NCBI RefSeq assembly: GCF_014697625.1
Contig: NZ_JACJSG010000034.1
Span: 1-64,000, forward strand
DNA length: 64,000 bases
Direction: 5' to 3'
Source: Anabaena azotica FACHB-119
GTDB lineage: Bacteria; Cyanobacteriota; Cyanobacteriia; Cyanobacteriales; Nostocaceae
Shown here: positions 25,624-34,597 of the stretch, one piece after another
How the letters are laid out: each line of letters starts with the position of its first letter
How positions within the stretch are numbered: the stretch's first letter is position 1
Position numbers and translations under genes: made by a program
Notes under the pieces: generated by a model
Seen by the model: only the letters and a program-made list of their open reading frames with translations
Told to the model about the DNA's origin: nothing
Databases searched by the model: none

Positions 25624-26157
25624 CTAAACTAAACTATCTGGCTGAAGTTTATTTATGTTGTTTAGCAAATCAGGTAAATCATCTACAAAATAGAAGTTAC
25701 TGCTACCAATAAGTCCTGCTATCTTCGTACTAGCACTACCTTTTTGAGCAAAAATGATTACTCTTTTACCCATAGCCTGAAGAACGGAAACTAAACCTGC
25801 ATAATCCCAATCCCCTGATACAATAATAACTGTATTAGGAATAGGGAATTTTTGTGGAGCAAATAATTTAACACAGTCAGCAACCAATCTATAATCTGCA
25901 CTATTCTCTGAAGTATCGGTGACATTAACGCATTCAAAACCAAGAAGTTTGAGCTTGTCCTTAATAGAAACTTGCTCTTTGAAAGATGAATTGTAGTAGA
26001 GTTTCTTGTAATGCACACTTCCAAGAGTAATTGCTGCAAAATCAAGTAAATATTTAGCCATTTCTTTTATTTTTGGTGCATTTTGTACGTCGCAGAAAAT
26101 GGCAACCGAATTTTTTCCCATGCTTTTTTGACTATGAGAAGATTTGCGAATAGTCAT
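25624..26157 (-). CDS. NYN-domain (PIN-like) putative RNase
   Basis: A 177-residue protein with the NYN/LabA-type PIN-like fold. Acidic residues expected for metal binding are at SVAIFCDVQNAPKIKEM, SENSADYRLVADCV and VIIVSGDWDYAGLVSVLQ. These give an Asp set like that of active NYN ribonucleases. The ATG has GGAGA ten bases upstream. It is cotranscribed or at least co-oriented with RNase III, 130 bases downstream, which hints at a shared RNA-processing context. No extra RNA-binding domain is visible. Cyanobacterial relatives include LabA, which affects clock output, so a regulatory role is also possible. Confidence 0.85.
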   Translation of the reverse strand: MTIRKSSHSQKSMGKNSVAIFCDVQNAPKIKEMAKYLLDFAAITLGSVHYKKLYYNSSFKEQVSIKDKLKLLGFECVNVTDTSENSADYRLVADCVKLFAPQKFPIPNTVIIVSGDWDYAGLVSVLQAMGKRVIIFAQKGSASTKIAGLIGSSNFYFVDDLPDLLNNINKLQPDSLV

Positions 26158-26295
26158 TGGTTATTGTCTCCAGTGTTATATTGAACTGGACAGCTTTAAA
26201 AGATAACTTCTCTAAAATTTATTTTCACTTTCAAGCAAAAACAGTAACAACTAACTAGATTGATTTCAGTCTCAGTTATAGAATCCCTATTTTAA

Positions 26296-26427
26296 CTGTA
26301 GTAAGTTGTGTTGACATCCGGCTAAATATTTAGTCAAATGGCTGACTATTTTAACTATTTAGTCTTCACTGTTGTGAATTGTCACTAGGCTAAATACTTA
26401 GCCGAAGGTAAACACAACTTACCACAG
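26296..26427. repeat. Large imperfect palindrome (132 bp)
   Basis: Arms of about 40 bases, beginning CTGTAGTAAGTTGTGTTGAC and, read from the other end, CTGTGGTAAGTTGTGTTTAC, are near-complementary. Smaller internal hairpins repeat GGCTAAATA/TATTTAG. It looks like a non-autonomous element or a large structured RNA segment. Confidence 0.75.
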
Positions 26428-26669
26428 GTAAAACAGGAGTTCTATACATTGAGACAACTATCAACCCCTATTTTGTTACTAAAAAGACAAAAATTATCCT
26501 TTTCTTAAGGTAACAAAAAATGTCAGTAGTTGGAGCTTAGAGTTAGACCTGTAGTCGCTCAAGTTGCACATTTTAAAACCATTGTGTGGTAAAGCTTTGA
26601 GAAATCTCAAAAAAATGCGCTTGCTCTACGTTTTGCGGGAGCGTTGACCGCGCCCTTGGGAGTCTGAAT

Positions 26670-26771
26670 ATCTTGCACTTCTCAACAAACACATGGTGGG
26701 CAATGCCCACCCTACGAAATCGTAAGGATTTTAAAGCTTAGATTTACAAGTAGAAGAGGTTGGTACAAGAT
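26670..26771. repeat. MITE-like element with ATCTTGCACC termini (copy 3)
   Basis: A 102-bp element whose core TGGGCAATGCCCACCCTACG is the reverse complement of the core of copy 2. The termini have one or two mismatches. Confidence 0.75.
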
Positions 26772-26886
26772 GCGAGTAGACTACATATACTTGGCTGTCT
26801 TAAGTATAGAATTGCATAGCAAAAGATGAATGTCAATATAGTAGTTGTAAAGATTTTTACCTAAGCTCGGCTATAGCCCAAAAAAC

Positions 26887-27474
26887 TTACAAATTTAGCT
26901 TTGCGGGGAATACTCTGCTTAAATCGAGGGACAAATCAGGGAAACAGGGTAGAGCGATCGCCATCTTAACCAAAACAATTCGCTTATTCAGATAACCATA
27001 TTTTCCTTGATTATCTTGATAAGGTTCACTGTAACATTCTAAATAATTATCAAATAAATTGAATATCCAATAATCTGCAATACCAGCTTTAGCGTAGAGA
27101 GGTATTTTAACATCTTGGTCATAACTTAAAGAAGAATCTGCAACCTCCATCACCAGCAACACATCACTAGGACTAGGATGAGCAGATAAATAATCATCGG
27201 TGCTATTACGGACAATAGCAAAATCTGGCTCTGGTTCGCTGTTAGGTGGTAAAGTAATCGGGGCTTGAGATTGCAACGTAGCTCTATCACCTATAAGTTT
27301 TGGCAATTCTTTCCAAAGTCTTCGTAAGCAAGTTTCATGAGTAGTACCTTTAGCTACCATTTGAATGATTTCCCCGTTAATTAATTCAATATGGTCGTCC
27401 TCATGGAAAAAGCCTAATTCCGTTAGTTTGTGGTACTCTTCCAGAGAAAAGCGTTTAGCTTGAGCAATACTCAT
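26887..27474 (-). CDS. Uma2-family (DUF820) putative endonuclease
   Basis: A 195-residue protein of the Uma2/DUF820 family, which has a restriction-endonuclease-like fold and is expanded in cyanobacteria. The nuclease-type residues are in SEPEPDFAIV and LLVMEVADSSLSYDQDVKIP (Asp, then Glu and Lys). It is followed by the usual LYAKAGIADYWIFNL. The substrate is unknown for nearly all members. I chose the ATG of MSIAQAKRFSLEEY; a GTG 15 bases upstream would add five residues. It stands alone between repeat-rich gaps. A second member lies at 41779. Confidence 0.9.
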   Translation of the reverse strand: MSIAQAKRFSLEEYHKLTELGFFHEDDHIELINGEIIQMVAKGTTHETCLRRLWKELPKLIGDRATLQSQAPITLPPNSEPEPDFAIVRNSTDDYLSAHPSPSDVLLVMEVADSSLSYDQDVKIPLYAKAGIADYWIFNLFDNYLECYSEPYQDNQGKYGYLNKRIVLVKMAIALPCFPDLSLDLSRVFPAKLNL

Positions 27475-27724
27475 AAGTTTTGCTTCCACAAGAATATAAC
27501 TTATGCCAATTTTATATGATATTGCACATAATTAGAAAATTCATTGATTCATCTGCGTTTATCTGCGTGCATCTGCGTTCAATTCATCTGAAAATATTAT
27601 TCTAGACAGTTTCATATTAATTCGGTATTACTATTTTTACAACCACTATTTGAAAATATCAATGTTTTCATGGAAATTATTTCACAATACTTGTTTGCCT
27701 TACTTAAATTTTTAGGACTACATT

Positions 27725-28339
27725 TTAATTATATGACTGATTTTGAGCGATCGCACTATATAAAATGCCCAATATTTTCTTAATATCCTTAATATAATAT
27801 TCACTTAAATCAATGCTGATAACATTACCTTCAAGTTTCAGGAACTGCCAAATAGTCCCGATGGTGACAGCACCATAAACAGCTTTAATTGCATTGCCAT
27901 TTTTTTCATTAAATATCTGAGCAGCAACCATTTCTGCAATACATTGCGCCAGCCCAGAACGTAAGTTTTCATTTTTACTTTCAACTAAAACAATTATCGG
28001 ACTACGAACAAATAATTGTTCAGTAGAAAGACTCAAAATAAAATCGCAAAAGCCATTTAAGCCGCGCTGAGAATCAACAGTAAAATCAATTCCAGAAAAC
28101 AAGCTAATCTGATAATTAAATTTACGCCTAATTTCTAATAAAATTGGGCTAATAATCATTTCACTCCGAGCCTTTTCAGAACTAATAGCCACAGCTAAAT
28201 CTACATTCTCTTGTAAAATAATAGATAACAATTCGCTACATTCTTGCTCTAAAGTATTAGCAAATAATCCAGAAGCCTCACGAACAGTTAAATCAAAATC
28301 TTCAATAATTTCACTCAGTTTAAAATCACTATAAGCCAT
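27725..28339 (-). CDS. PD-(D/E)XK-like hypothetical protein
   Basis: A 204-residue protein I cannot name. The central part has a nuclease-like pattern: Asp in LNGFCDFILSLS and a Glu-x-Lys in IIVLVESKNENLRSGLAQ, followed by a helix (CIAEMVAAQIFNEKNG) and a strand-rich VYGAVTIGTIWQFLKLEG. This arrangement resembles PD-(D/E)XK domains used in restriction and defence proteins, but the match is by pattern only. The chosen ATG (MAYSDFKLSEII) has GGAGG ten bases upstream; an upstream ATG at 28375 lacks this. It is downstream of nothing in an operon. Confidence 0.75.
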   Translation of the reverse strand: MAYSDFKLSEIIEDFDLTVREASGLFANTLEQECSELLSIILQENVDLAVAISSEKARSEMIISPILLEIRRKFNYQISLFSGIDFTVDSQRGLNGFCDFILSLSTEQLFVRSPIIVLVESKNENLRSGLAQCIAEMVAAQIFNEKNGNAIKAVYGAVTIGTIWQFLKLEGNVISIDLSEYYIKDIKKILGILYSAIAQNQSYN

Positions 28340-28668
28340 AAATATCATTCCTCCACCTAATGCAGCCGTATTCATCTATGGCAGCAAACAACTGATACCC
28401 GTTCTCTGTAACAATGCACTTAATAAAATTTGGTTCCTTTGTTCTTTTGCGCCTTTGCGCCTTTGCGTGAGCTTAATAATCTAAGGTATTAAGTGCAGTT
28501 TTATGGAGAAATGGTAAGAGGATTTACCATAACTTGATTGTAAACGTACCAAAAATTGATATGCTAAAAACCGAGACTAAGATGAAAGTGCTGAGTAGTA
28601 AGTTAAGTTAAGATATTTCTCCTCTACTTTCCCAGTACCCAATCCCCAATCCCCAATCCCTAGTAATT
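28340..28668. other. Divergent intergenic region before chlD
   Basis: It holds short tandem units (TTTGCGCC near 28450, and CCCAATC repeated near 28635-28660). No gene or clear promoter is visible. Confidence 0.5.
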
Positions 28669-30708
28669 ATGCCTGCGCCTACGATAAATCCCACAATTAC
28701 TGCTTTTCCCTTGACGGCTGTAGTCGGTCAAGAAGCTATCAAACTCGCCCTGCTGTTAGCAGCAGTCGATCCTGGTTTGGGGGGAGTAGCGATCGCAGGT
28801 CGTCGCGGTACGGCAAAATCTGTCATGGCGCGTGCTATTCACGCCCTACTCCCGCCAATTGAAGTTGTTCAAGGTTCCTTAAGTAACTGCGACCCCAACC
28901 GCCCAGAAGAATGGGATGATTATCTGTTAGCGGAGAATGCTGATAAAAATATTCAGGATGTCCCCACGGAGATTATCCCCGCACCCTTCGTACAAATACC
29001 CTTGGGTGTGACAGAAGACCGACTCCTGGGTTCTGTGGATGTCGAACAGTCAGTTAAACAAGGAGATACAGTATTTCAACCAGGGTTACTCGCCACAGCT
29101 AACCGGGGTGTACTGTACGTAGATGAAATCAATTTATTAGATGACCAAATCTCCAATCAGCTATTAACTGTACTTTCCGAAGGACGCAACCAAATCGAAC
29201 GGGAAGGTATCAGCTTTCAGCATCCATGTAAATCCCTGTTCATCGCTACTTATAACCCAGAAGAAGGCGCATTACGAGAACATTTATTAGATAGAATTGC
29301 GATCGCCCTTTCGGCTGACGGTGTTCTCGGTCTAGATCAAAGAGTAGCAGCAGTTGAGCAAGCGATCGCCTATTCCCAATCTCCCCAAGATTTCCTCCAG
29401 CAATACAACGAAGATTTAGACTCGCTGAAAACCCAAATCATCCTGGCGCGGGAATGGTTAAAGGAAGTCACCATCACCCACGAACAAATCGCCTACTTAG
29501 TAGATGAAGCCATTCGTGGCGGCGTACAAGGACATCGCGCCGAATTATTTGCGGTGCGCGTGGCGAAAGCGGCGGCGGCTTTGGAGGGACGCACCACCGT
29601 CAACGCTGAAGATTTGCGGCGGGCGGTAGAGTTAGTAATTGTACCACGAGCAACGGTTATTCAGACACCGCCACCAGACCAACCACCGCCACCACCACCG
29701 CCACCCCCCCCACAAAATCAAGACGAGTCAGAAGAACAACAAGAGGAAGAACAGGAAGAAGAACAGGAAGACAAGCCAGAAGAACAAGAACAGCAAGAAC
29801 CCCCCAGCATTCCCGAAGAATTTATCTTCGACCCAGAAGGGGTAATATTAGATAATAGTGTGCTGTATTTCGCGCAAATGGCACAGCGTCAAGGTAAATC
29901 TGGTAGTCGTAGTATCATCTTTTCCGACGACCGGGGACGCTACATTAAACCCATGATACCCAAGGGGAAAGTCCGACGCATTGCCGTAGATGCCACATTG
30001 CGATCGGCTGCACCTTACCAAAAAGCCAGGCGAGAAAGACAGCCAGATAGGAAGGTAATTGTTGAACAGGGTGATATCCGTTCAAAACGCTTGGTACGCA
30101 AAGCCGGGGCGTTGGTAGTATTCGTAGTAGACGCATCCGGTTCAATGGCTTTAAACCGGATGCAGTCAGCCAAAGGCGCGGTGATGCAGCTACTCACCGA
30201 AGCCTACCAAAACCGTGACCAAGTAGCCTTAATTCCCTTCCGGGGAGAACAAGCCGAGGTCTTATTACCACCTACCCGTTCTATCGCTTTAGCAAAAAAT
30301 CGTTTGGAAAGATTACCTTGTGGTGGTGGTTCACCCCTAGCGCATGGTTTAACCCAAGCCGTCCGTATCGGTGTCAACGCCCAGATGGGAGGAGATATTG
30401 GGCAAGTTGTGATTGTCGCTATCACCGACGGACGAGGGAATATTCCCTTGTCGCGTTCCTTGGGTGAACCCCAAGAACCTGGAGAAAAACCAGACATCAA
30501 AGCCGAACTGTTAGATATCGCCGCCAGAATTCGCGCTTTGGGGATGCAGTTACTCGTAATAGATACTGAAAGTAAATTTGTCTCTACTGGCTTTGCTAAG
30601 GAATTAGCCAAAACATCAGGAGGTAAATATTATCACCTGCCAAAAGCCACAGACAAAGCCATTGCGGCTATGACTAAGGGTGCGATCGCTGATTTAAAAT
30701 CTCGGTAG
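28669..30708 (+). CDS. chlD: Magnesium chelatase subunit D
   Basis: The 679-residue D subunit of magnesium chelatase works with ChlI and ChlH to insert Mg2+ into protoporphyrin IX, the first step unique to chlorophyll synthesis. The N-terminal AAA+ domain has a modified Walker A (AGRRGTAKSVMARA) and VLYVDEINLLDDQ. A proline-rich then glutamate/glutamine-rich linker follows (about 335-385). The C-terminal von Willebrand A domain has the MIDAS motif DASGSMALNRM and TDGRGN. Length and order match the family. The start ATG gives MPAPTINPTI. It is monocistronic as seen, with a tandem-repeat tract after the stop. Confidence 0.97.
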   Translation: MPAPTINPTITAFPLTAVVGQEAIKLALLLAAVDPGLGGVAIAGRRGTAKSVMARAIHALLPPIEVVQGSLSNCDPNRPEEWDDYLLAENADKNIQDVPTEIIPAPFVQIPLGVTEDRLLGSVDVEQSVKQGDTVFQPGLLATANRGVLYVDEINLLDDQISNQLLTVLSEGRNQIEREGISFQHPCKSLFIATYNPEEGALREHLLDRIAIALSADGVLGLDQRVAAVEQAIAYSQSPQDFLQQYNEDLDSLKTQIILAREWLKEVTITHEQIAYLVDEAIRGGVQGHRAELFAVRVAKAAAALEGRTTVNAEDLRRAVELVIVPRATVIQTPPPDQPPPPPPPPPPQNQDESEEQQEEEQEEEQEDKPEEQEQQEPPSIPEEFIFDPEGVILDNSVLYFAQMAQRQGKSGSRSIIFSDDRGRYIKPMIPKGKVRRIAVDATLRSAAPYQKARRERQPDRKVIVEQGDIRSKRLVRKAGALVVFVVDASGSMALNRMQSAKGAVMQLLTEAYQNRDQVALIPFRGEQAEVLLPPTRSIALAKNRLERLPCGGGSPLAHGLTQAVRIGVNAQMGGDIGQVVIVAITDGRGNIPLSRSLGEPQEPGEKPDIKAELLDIAARIRALGMQLLVIDTESKFVSTGFAKELAKTSGGKYYHLPKATDKAIAAMTKGAIADLKSR

Positions 30709-30777
30709 ATTAGTCATTAGTCAATGGTCAATAGTCATTAGTACATAAACTGTGGACTATGGACTTTTGACTATTGA

Positions 30778-31563
30778 CTATGAACCTGTTGGCATTGCTT
30801 GGGGTTGCAAATAACCAATTAAATCTTGAATACCTTTTTGCAAATACCGCGTTACTGTCATGGGGCTAGTGCCAATATTTTTGGCTGCATCTTTGCGGGA
30901 AAGTTCTTTCAAGAAGACCATTTCCACGGCTTGGCGGGGCTTTTCTTCTAACATACTAATTGCCCCTTGCAGTTGTTGGCGTTCTTCGTATTGTTGTTGT
31001 TGGGCAATTGTCCGGGGACAAGGAAGGGCTTCGCCTAATGTAATTTGGCAATCAACATAGTTGACTGCGGTAGCATCTAAACTCAAAGGCATCCGGTTTT
31101 GGGCGGCTAGCTTGGTTTCTTGCCATTCTTGTACAGATACTTTGAGATGCTTGGCAATTTCTGCATCTTTGGGGGGACGACCTAAAGACATTGCTAATTC
31201 TTTACGGACTTTTTGCCCTTCATTATATAGTTCTTGCCAACGACGGGGAATTTTTAATAAGCTACTGCGATCGCGCAGAAAATGCAGCATTTCACCACGA
31301 ATGTATGGCACAGCAAAGGAACTAAAAGCATATCCTTGACTAGGATCAAAGCGTTCTATAGCTCTAATTAAACCAAAATAACCAATTTGTTCTAAATCTT
31401 CATAGGGTTCATTACATTGATGGCTAAATTTATGAGCCATCTTTCTCACTAACCCAGTGTGTAATTGAACTAATTTATTACGAAGTTTAATAGAAGGATT
31501 TTGATGGTATAAGCGCAATAACTCTATACCATCAGTTTGCATATAGGACTCAATTGCTGTCAT
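30778..31563 (-). CDS. sigF: Group 3 sigma-70 factor, SigF type
   Basis: A 261-residue alternative sigma factor. Region 2 is clear (YEDLEQIGYFGLIRAIERFD, then YAFSSFAVPYIRGEMLHFLR), region 3 follows (LGRPPKDAEIAKHLKVS), and region 4 has a helix-turn-helix (RKDAAKNIGTSPMTVTRYL). Region 1 is short, as in group 3 sigmas. I chose the ATG at 31563 (MTAIESYMQTDG) because AAGGA lies about eight bases before it; the frame stays open to 31677. In other cyanobacteria SigF controls pili, motility and salt or high-light responses. Convergent with chlD across a repeat tract. SigF assignment is by overall resemblance. Confidence 0.88.
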   Translation of the reverse strand: MTAIESYMQTDGIELLRLYHQNPSIKLRNKLVQLHTGLVRKMAHKFSHQCNEPYEDLEQIGYFGLIRAIERFDPSQGYAFSSFAVPYIRGEMLHFLRDRSSLLKIPRRWQELYNEGQKVRKELAMSLGRPPKDAEIAKHLKVSVQEWQETKLAAQNRMPLSLDATAVNYVDCQITLGEALPCPRTIAQQQQYEERQQLQGAISMLEEKPRQAVEMVFLKELSRKDAAKNIGTSPMTVTRYLQKGIQDLIGYLQPQAMPTGS

Positions 31564-32245
31564 ATAAAAATTCCTTTGATATAACTCCTTTTTCTGCCAA
31601 AAGGGAGTTGAGTAATATTGTCTTAAAGCTGTCATTATTTTCCAGAGTCGAGCCTGAATAAACCATCGTTGTTTCACTGAATTTATTGGTGGGCTGACTC
31701 TACTCTTCAGTGTTTGTACGCATGATTTCTAGGTTATCCCTGCACTCAGTATTTTTATTTAATGAAGGGAAAATATTGTATAGATAATGTCTCAGCCTGG
31801 AAATAAATGGCCACAAAGCTTACAAATCCTTACAGGAGCCAAGAAACATACAATAGTGAAATAATCTAAGTAATTAATTCTGTTTAGAGGTTATATATGA
31901 AGTACAAATTAAATTAGCTGTAGGGTGTTTTGGACTAAAGCAGTCACAAAATGGCCATAAAGCGGGAGAAATCACCAATTTTGCCTCCTCTACTTAATAT
32001 TTATACAAATATTCTTGTTCAGTAATACATAAATTTCCTTGATAATTTTGGCTACCAATTAAAAATCCCTACTACTTATAACACAGATGTTGGCGCAGCC
32101 TTAAGGCAGGGTACGCAGATGAGCAAGAGGGAAATTTTTCTGACTTTTCACGTTATGTGGAAAAGTTAACAGCAGACCTAACCCCCCAGCCCCCTTCCCT
32201 TGAAACTTTCGTCAAGAGTCCCCTATCACCTGTACCCTGCTATAA
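31564..32245. other. Intergenic region with dispersed repeat fragment
   Basis: The sigma-factor side is AT-rich and presumably holds its promoter. Near 32150-32205 lies CTGACTTTTCACG and a C-rich tract (CCTAACCCCCCAGCCCCC) also found at 49660-49710. No gene is visible. Confidence 0.5.
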
Positions 32246-33721
32246 CTAAACATCCAATAGTCCATATCGCTTTTGTAAATCGAGTAACTTAATTCTGGCT
32301 TCACCCGCATTATCAGCTAAATCAGCAAATTCTACAAAGCGACGCAATTCTTTTCTTAATAGATTGCGTTCAACTTCTATTGTTTCTCTATCCAAATCTG
32401 GCGGTAAAACTATCATATCGTAAATAGTTGCTCTTTCCTTATTTGGATGAGGACGTAAAACTCTACCCCGTCGCTGAATAAACTGCCGAGGATTACCAGA
32501 ACTTGATAAAATTACTGCGGTTTGAATTGCGGGAATATCTACACCTTCATCTAAACAACGAATTGCGACTAAACCTTGTAATTCTCCACTCTCAAATTGA
32601 CGACGTAAAATTTCTCTTTCTTCTAATGATGTTTGGGCTGTGTAGGTACTTACTTTATATCCTAATTGTCCACCTAAAATTTTCGCCACAGCTTTGAGTT
32701 GATGCAGTGATGAGCGTTGTCCTATTTCCGGTGAACCATCACTACAATAAAATAATGTGTGAGTAGTGTCGCGGCGAGTTGCCATTAACTGACGTAAGGC
32801 TTTGAGTTTATTTTCTGCTGCGCCAATTAATCTGGCACGTTGCATTAGTAATGGTTTTAAATCTTCGTTATCTTCAAAGTTTGGTGATTCCCCAGTGTTG
32901 CGTTCTTTATATAGTAGCGCTCGCCCAATTCTTTTAGTTAACTTCAAATAAGCAATACTCTCAACCTCCGTCAATTCTACCAGAATGGGATAATACAAAT
33001 AATGTACCAAAGCACCTTGAGCGATCGCATCCCTCAAAGTAAACTCTGGTTGCAACACTGGGCCGAAATAATCAAATAAAGATTGTGTCCCATCATCATC
33101 AAAATATCTTTCCGGTGTAGCAGATAAAGCCAGCCTTAAACCTACCCGCCGAGGCAAACTTTCCTCTAACTTGGGTGCGCCTAAATTATGGGCTTCATCC
33201 CCAACAATGAAAGTTTTGGCAGGAAAATACTTGAGTTGCGATTGCAAACCATCACCAATTAATGTGGAATTGGTAGTAATTACAGTCATAAAGCTTTGAG
33301 AACCAGAACGCAGATTGTAAATTTGGGTAGAAAGTTGACTTTGCCAACTGCGGAGATTCTCAAAGGCTAATATAGGTTGCAAATTAAACTTCTCGCATTC
33401 TCGCGCCCATTGTGCCACCAGATGACGATAGGGACACACAACCAACAGCACCTGCAAGCCAATCTGCTGGTATAATTCACAAGCGATCGCCAGTGCAGTA
33501 ATAGTCTTACCGCTACCAGTCGCCATTTTTAGCGTTCCTCGGCCATTGTGAGCAAACCAGTTAGTCATAGCTTGACGCTGATACTGTCGCAACTGCACAG
33601 ATAGCGGCATTCTAGGACACCCTGGTAATGGCTGAGTCTGATAACTACCCCGACTTTCCCTCACAAATGGTAATTTGAGCCGAAAAGCAGGATGCTGCAC
33701 TGGTTCTTGCTTCAGGTACAT
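32246..33721 (-). CDS. SF2 DEAH-type helicase, ResIII-like
   Basis: A 491-residue superfamily 2 helicase. Motif Q/I (QYQRQAMTNWF; KMATGSGKTITALA), motif II (FIVGDEAHNLGAP), motif III (LALSATPERYF) and the second RecA domain with motif V/VI (CLDEGVDIPAIQTAVIL; QFIQRRGRVLR) are all present. No nuclease domain is visible. It resembles helicases annotated as the stand-alone restriction component of DNA phosphorothioation (Dnd) systems, but no dnd genes are nearby, so that link is uncertain. It may act in DNA repair. It is co-oriented with lexA, which lies upstream across a long tandem-repeat tract. Confidence 0.88.
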   Translation of the reverse strand: MYLKQEPVQHPAFRLKLPFVRESRGSYQTQPLPGCPRMPLSVQLRQYQRQAMTNWFAHNGRGTLKMATGSGKTITALAIACELYQQIGLQVLLVVCPYRHLVAQWARECEKFNLQPILAFENLRSWQSQLSTQIYNLRSGSQSFMTVITTNSTLIGDGLQSQLKYFPAKTFIVGDEAHNLGAPKLEESLPRRVGLRLALSATPERYFDDDGTQSLFDYFGPVLQPEFTLRDAIAQGALVHYLYYPILVELTEVESIAYLKLTKRIGRALLYKERNTGESPNFEDNEDLKPLLMQRARLIGAAENKLKALRQLMATRRDTTHTLFYCSDGSPEIGQRSSLHQLKAVAKILGGQLGYKVSTYTAQTSLEEREILRRQFESGELQGLVAIRCLDEGVDIPAIQTAVILSSSGNPRQFIQRRGRVLRPHPNKERATIYDMIVLPPDLDRETIEVERNLLRKELRRFVEFADLADNAGEARIKLLDLQKRYGLLDV

Positions 33722-33728
33722 AGGTTAG

Positions 33729-33925
33729 GTATTGGGTATTGGGTATTGGGTATTGGGTATTGGGTATTGGGTATTGGGTATTGGGTATTGGGAAAGGGAA
33801 AAGGGAAAAGGGGAAAGGGGAAAGGGGAAGGGGGAAGGGGAAAAGACTATCTCCTCTGCTCCCCTGCTCCCCTGCTCCTCTGCTCCCCTGCTCCTCTGCT
33901 CCTCTGCTCCCCTGCTCCTCTGCTT
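33729..33925. repeat. Tandem short repeats between lexA and the helicase gene
   Basis: About nine perfect units of GTATTGG (33729-33792) are followed by GGGAAA-type units and then CTGCTCCC/CTGCTCCT units (33853-33925). These are classical heterocystous-cyanobacterial STRR arrays. The open frames that run through them are artefacts of 7-bp periodicity. Confidence 0.95.
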
Positions 33926-33944
33926 TCTCTCAGTCCCCAGTCCC

Positions 33945-34550
33945 TTACATATAACCCCGCCAAACACCGACGAGAGAACCCTGTACTTGTACCTGCATGG
34001 CTGCAACTTCAATCGGGTTATATTTGGGGTTAGCGGGTTTGAGAGTGACGCGATCGCCACTTCTGTAAAAACGTTTTAATGTAGTACCGTGACCGTCAAC
34101 TCTGGCGGCGACAATCGTGCCGTTTTTTAACTGATCTGGTTCGGGAACTGGACGTAAAAATACCAAATCTCCATCGGTAATTAAATCTTCAATCATGCTG
34201 TCGCCAGTTACCCGTAAAGCATAAGTTTGTGCTGGTAAAGTAAAGTTAGAAAAGTCGATATGATCAACAGCATCAGTAAATGGTTCAATTAAACCACCAG
34301 CTGCGATCGTTCCTAACACTGGCACACCTTGCTTAATAGGTCGTAAAATGCGAATAGTTCGCGCTTTACCCTCAGTCCATTCAATGTACCCTTTGGTACG
34401 TAAATGTTCTAAACGGCTTTGAATGGGTGCAGGTGATTTTAAATTCATCGCCTGCATCATTTGACGAATCGAAGGTGAATGCTGGTGAATGCGAATATAT
34501 TCTGCCAGCCATTCATAAAGTTCTTGTTGAGCTTCTGTTAGGCGTTCCAT
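33945..34550 (-). CDS. lexA: LexA repressor
   Basis: The 201-residue SOS-type repressor. The N-terminal winged helix (SPSIRQMMQAMNLKSPAPIQ) binds DNA. The C-terminal S24 protease-like domain is complete: cleavage site Ala84-Gly85 (GTIAAGGLI), catalytic Ser118 (GDSMIED) and Lys159 (TTLKRF). Self-cleavage is therefore expected, unlike in Synechocystis where key residues are missing. A perfect cyanobacterial LexA box lies 34-47 bases upstream of the start, so it is autoregulated. In cyanobacteria LexA also affects carbon and redox genes. ArgF lies upstream on the same strand. Confidence 0.97.
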   Translation of the reverse strand: MERLTEAQQELYEWLAEYIRIHQHSPSIRQMMQAMNLKSPAPIQSRLEHLRTKGYIEWTEGKARTIRILRPIKQGVPVLGTIAAGGLIEPFTDAVDHIDFSNFTLPAQTYALRVTGDSMIEDLITDGDLVFLRPVPEPDQLKNGTIVAARVDGHGTTLKRFYRSGDRVTLKPANPKYNPIEVAAMQVQVQGSLVGVWRGYM

Positions 34551-34583
34551 AAAATAATAGGGCGGTTAATTATAAATGTCCCT

Positions 34584-34597
34584 AGAACATTAGTACT
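34584..34597 (-). promoter_or_regulatory. LexA box in the lexA promoter
   Basis: AGTACTAATGTTCT on the minus strand fits the Anabaena LexA box RGTACNNNDGTWCB at every position. It sits 34 bases before the lexA start codon. Confidence 0.85.

Larger units (their letters stand above)
26158..26886. other. Repeat-rich intergenic region without a gene
   Basis: It holds a large imperfect palindrome (26296-26427), an ATCTTGCACC-ended element (26670-26771) and a GC-rich dispersed fragment near 26615-26660. No coding frame is convincing. Confidence 0.6.

Noticed and set aside
33692..34079. Several overlapping open frames on both strands in the lexA-helicase gap
   Set aside because: They are produced by 7-bp repeat arrays (GTATTGG, CTGCTCC) that stay open in every frame.
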